DNA from: an uncultured Prevotella sp.
GTDB lineage: Bacteria > Bacteroidota > Bacteroidia > Bacteroidales > Bacteroidaceae
Assembly: GCA_905210845.1 (NCBI GenBank)
Contig: CAJLYG010000216.1
Coordinates: forward strand, 1 to 5,071
DNA: 5,071 nucleotides
Direction: 5' to 3'
Part shown: positions 4,200-5,071 of the stretch, piece by piece
How the letters are laid out: each line of letters starts with the position of its first letter
How positions within the stretch are numbered: position 1 is the stretch's first letter
The notes under the pieces: generated by a model
Seen by the model: only the letters and a program-made list of their open reading frames with translations
Told to the model about the DNA's origin: nothing
The model's database searches: none
Translations under genes and position numbers: made by a program

Positions 4200-4902
4200 C
4201 CTACAGCCCAGTTATGTCCCGTTCGACTATGTGGTCGACTCATTCAGTATGGAGAATAACTTCTTCCGCTTCCTCAAGAATGAGTGCCACGTCAGTCAGA
4301 CTGATTTGGAGCGGCTTCAGTGCCGCTACCTTATCGGTTCGACACGCAACGGCAGCATCATCTATTGGCAGATAGACTTCAGTAGCAATGTCCGCACCGG
4401 GAAGATAATGCAATATAATGCAGCTACCGGTCACCGTGTCAAGGAAGGAAATGCTGTTGACTGGGTTCATTCCAAACTCATTCGCTCGGGCAAGCTCAGT
4501 GACGACTTCATGCTTCAGCAATGCCTTTTCGGTGAGCATCAACTCCATGGTGACAATATAAATAATGTAGTTGCCATTGTGGAGTCTGAGAAGAGTGCGT
4601 TGCTCGGTTCCCTTGTCTATCCCGATTACACATGGCTGGCAACATGCGGAAAATGTAATCTCACTCCATACCGGACCTCGGCTCTGGTCAACCGTACCGT
4701 CATTCTCTTCCCGGACGTCGATGCCTATGACGAATGGAAGGACAAGGCCCGTCATCTGTTCCTGCCCAAGAAGGTTATCGTTTCCGACCTTCTCCAAAGA
4801 TGTGCGAACGATGAGGAACGGGGCAGGAAGATTGACATAGGTGACTGGCTCATCGATGTGTTGAAGGCCTCGCAGAGCAATCCATGCGCAGCATGGTTAT
4901 AG
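4183..4902 (+). CDS. DUF6371 / Toprim-like primase-related protein
   Basis: From ATG 4183 (or ATG 4186, with AAGG just upstream) the product is 239 aa. The first part (about 10-100) has the conserved blocks of DUF6371 proteins: PSYVPFDYV, FFRFL, IGSTRNGSIIYWQID, VRTGKIMQYN and VDWVHS. The second part is Toprim-like: VAIVESEKSALLGS (130-143, with E134 and K137), WLATCGKCNL, and VILFPDVDAYDEWK (173-186) carrying D178-x-D180, the metal-binding DxD of Toprim folds. The usual N-terminal zinc finger of related CHC2 primases is absent with this start. The gene follows the ATPase with a 17-bp overlap and very likely works with it in priming replication of the element. An in-frame GTG at 4054 would add 43 residues made of repeat-encoded sequence and is not favoured. 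The family is recognised with good confidence; primase activity is inferred. Confidence 0.82.
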   Translation: MMNRSNLQPSYVPFDYVVDSFSMENNFFRFLKNECHVSQTDLERLQCRYLIGSTRNGSIIYWQIDFSSNVRTGKIMQYNAATGHRVKEGNAVDWVHSKLIRSGKLSDDFMLQQCLFGEHQLHGDNINNVVAIVESEKSALLGSLVYPDYTWLATCGKCNLTPYRTSALVNRTVILFPDVDAYDEWKDKARHLFLPKKVIVSDLLQRCANDEERGRKIDIGDWLIDVLKASQSNPCAAWL

Positions 4903-5071
4903 CGCACTAGAACCCTGAAGGGATTCTATTGCGCAAAAGAGGGCGCCGTTCTGTGCCCAGCCGCAGTCGAGCTGCGAGTAGCACTTTGTGCTGTTGTCAA
5001 GCGGGTGCTCAAGCAACGTTTTGCCCTCGTCCGTGAAGCTGCGAGATGCGATGAAAAATTTGCGGGCTATT
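4897..5071 (-). CDS. Possible 3' end of a minus-strand gene (partial)
   Basis: On the minus strand a frame without stops runs from the window edge for 57 codons to TAA at 4899-4897. It reads IARKFFIASRSFTDEG, later CYSQLDCGWAQNGALFC, and ends SSAL. The amino acid mixture is natural, but the plus-strand frame in codon register is also open across the same stretch, so coding bias cannot decide. The stop would overlap the Toprim stop, giving convergent genes. I do not recognise the peptide. The alternative is non-coding repeat-rich DNA. Confidence 0.3.
   Translation of the reverse strand, partial: IARKFFIASRSFTDEGKTLLEHPLDNSTKCYSQLDCGWAQNGALFCAIESLQGSSAL
4902..4934. repeat. Strong hairpin abutting the Toprim stop codon
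   Basis: GCGCA (4902-4906) pairs with TGCGC (4930-4934), TAGAA (4908-4912) with TTCTA (4924-4928), and CCC (4913-4915) with GGG (4920-4922) around a TGAA loop. There is one C/T mismatch and one bulged A. It probably marks the end of the operon, but AAAAGA rather than a T run follows, so it is not a textbook intrinsic terminator. It could also be part of a transfer origin. Confidence 0.7.
4962..5045. repeat. Cluster of short inverted and direct repeats
   Basis: CGCAG (4962-4966) and CTGCG (4972-4976) form one small hairpin. AGCAC (4980-4984) and GTGCT (4988-4992) form another with a TTT loop. TCAAGC repeats at 4997-5002 and 5009-5014, and AGCTGCGAG repeats at 4970-4978 and 5037-5045. Such clusters occur at transfer origins and regulatory regions, but no nick-site motif can be recognised here. 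Confidence 0.45.

Noticed and set aside
4240..4797. Long minus-strand frame opposite the Toprim gene, and similar antisense frames opposite the ATPase and AlbA_2 genes
   Set aside because: They lie opposite well-supported conserved genes, show no recognisable domains, and are explained by codon bias on the real strand.
4903..5071. Plus-strand open frame directly after the Toprim stop
   Set aside because: It has no ATG, GTG or TTG near its beginning, is rich in Ala, Val, Leu and Arg as shadow frames are, and starts inside the hairpin.
5051..5071. ATG at 5051 (MKNLRAI) as the start of a following gene
   Set aside because: Only seven codons are visible and no clear ribosome binding site precedes it, so it cannot be supported from this window.
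1..5071. tRNA or rRNA genes
   Set aside because: No cloverleaf with a GGTTCGAATCC-like T arm and no conserved rRNA segment was seen on either strand.

Overview
The window looks like part of an integrative or mobilizable element from a Bacteroidales host (Bacteroides, Prevotella, Parabacteroides or similar). This rests on Bacteroidetes-type -7 boxes (TAnnTTTG) at 5-12, 631-638 and 2519-2526, on starts that mostly lack Shine-Dalgarno sequences, and on protein families common in that order. No species can be named from the sequence alone.

Left part (1-2122): the window opens on the 3' end of a tyrosine recombinase gene. Its reading frame continues without a stop into a HigA/VapI-type helix-turn-helix domain, giving a recombinase-antitoxin-like fusion. 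A TAG at 16-18 separates the readable recombinase frame from whatever lies upstream, so the gene may be truncated or frameshifted. A 43-bp gap with a good -7 box leads to a 484-aa AlbA_2 (Schlafen-type) plus GHKL ATPase protein of the COG2865 type, probably cargo or a regulator.

Middle (2123-2662): this AT-rich stretch carries nine copies of a 10-bp repeat, AGGSACCAAG, in both orientations. Some form perfect hairpins, and a G/C variant is matched in opposing arms. After it come two inverted repeats, a -7 promoter box, and a structured leader. The leader holds two short frames that would join into one 49-residue peptide if a T8 run were one base shorter. The second frame overlaps the next gene.

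Right part (2663-4902): three overlapping genes form a tight operon: a MerR/excisionase-type HTH_17 protein, a RepA-like RecA-fold ATPase (AAA_25 type) with a C-terminal HTH, and a DUF6371/Toprim-like protein resembling a primase. Together they look like an excision and replication module. The 3' end of the ATPase gene contains eight GTCCCA/TGGGAC-type hexamers, most at exact 9-bp spacing, that fold into one roughly 97-nt hairpin just before the start of the Toprim gene.

End (4903-5071): a strong hairpin abuts the Toprim stop codon. Beyond it are small inverted and direct repeats and a possible minus-strand reading frame running out of the window. The most interesting items are the two iteron-like repeat arrays flanking the replication genes, the recombinase-HigA fusion, and the hidden leader ORF.
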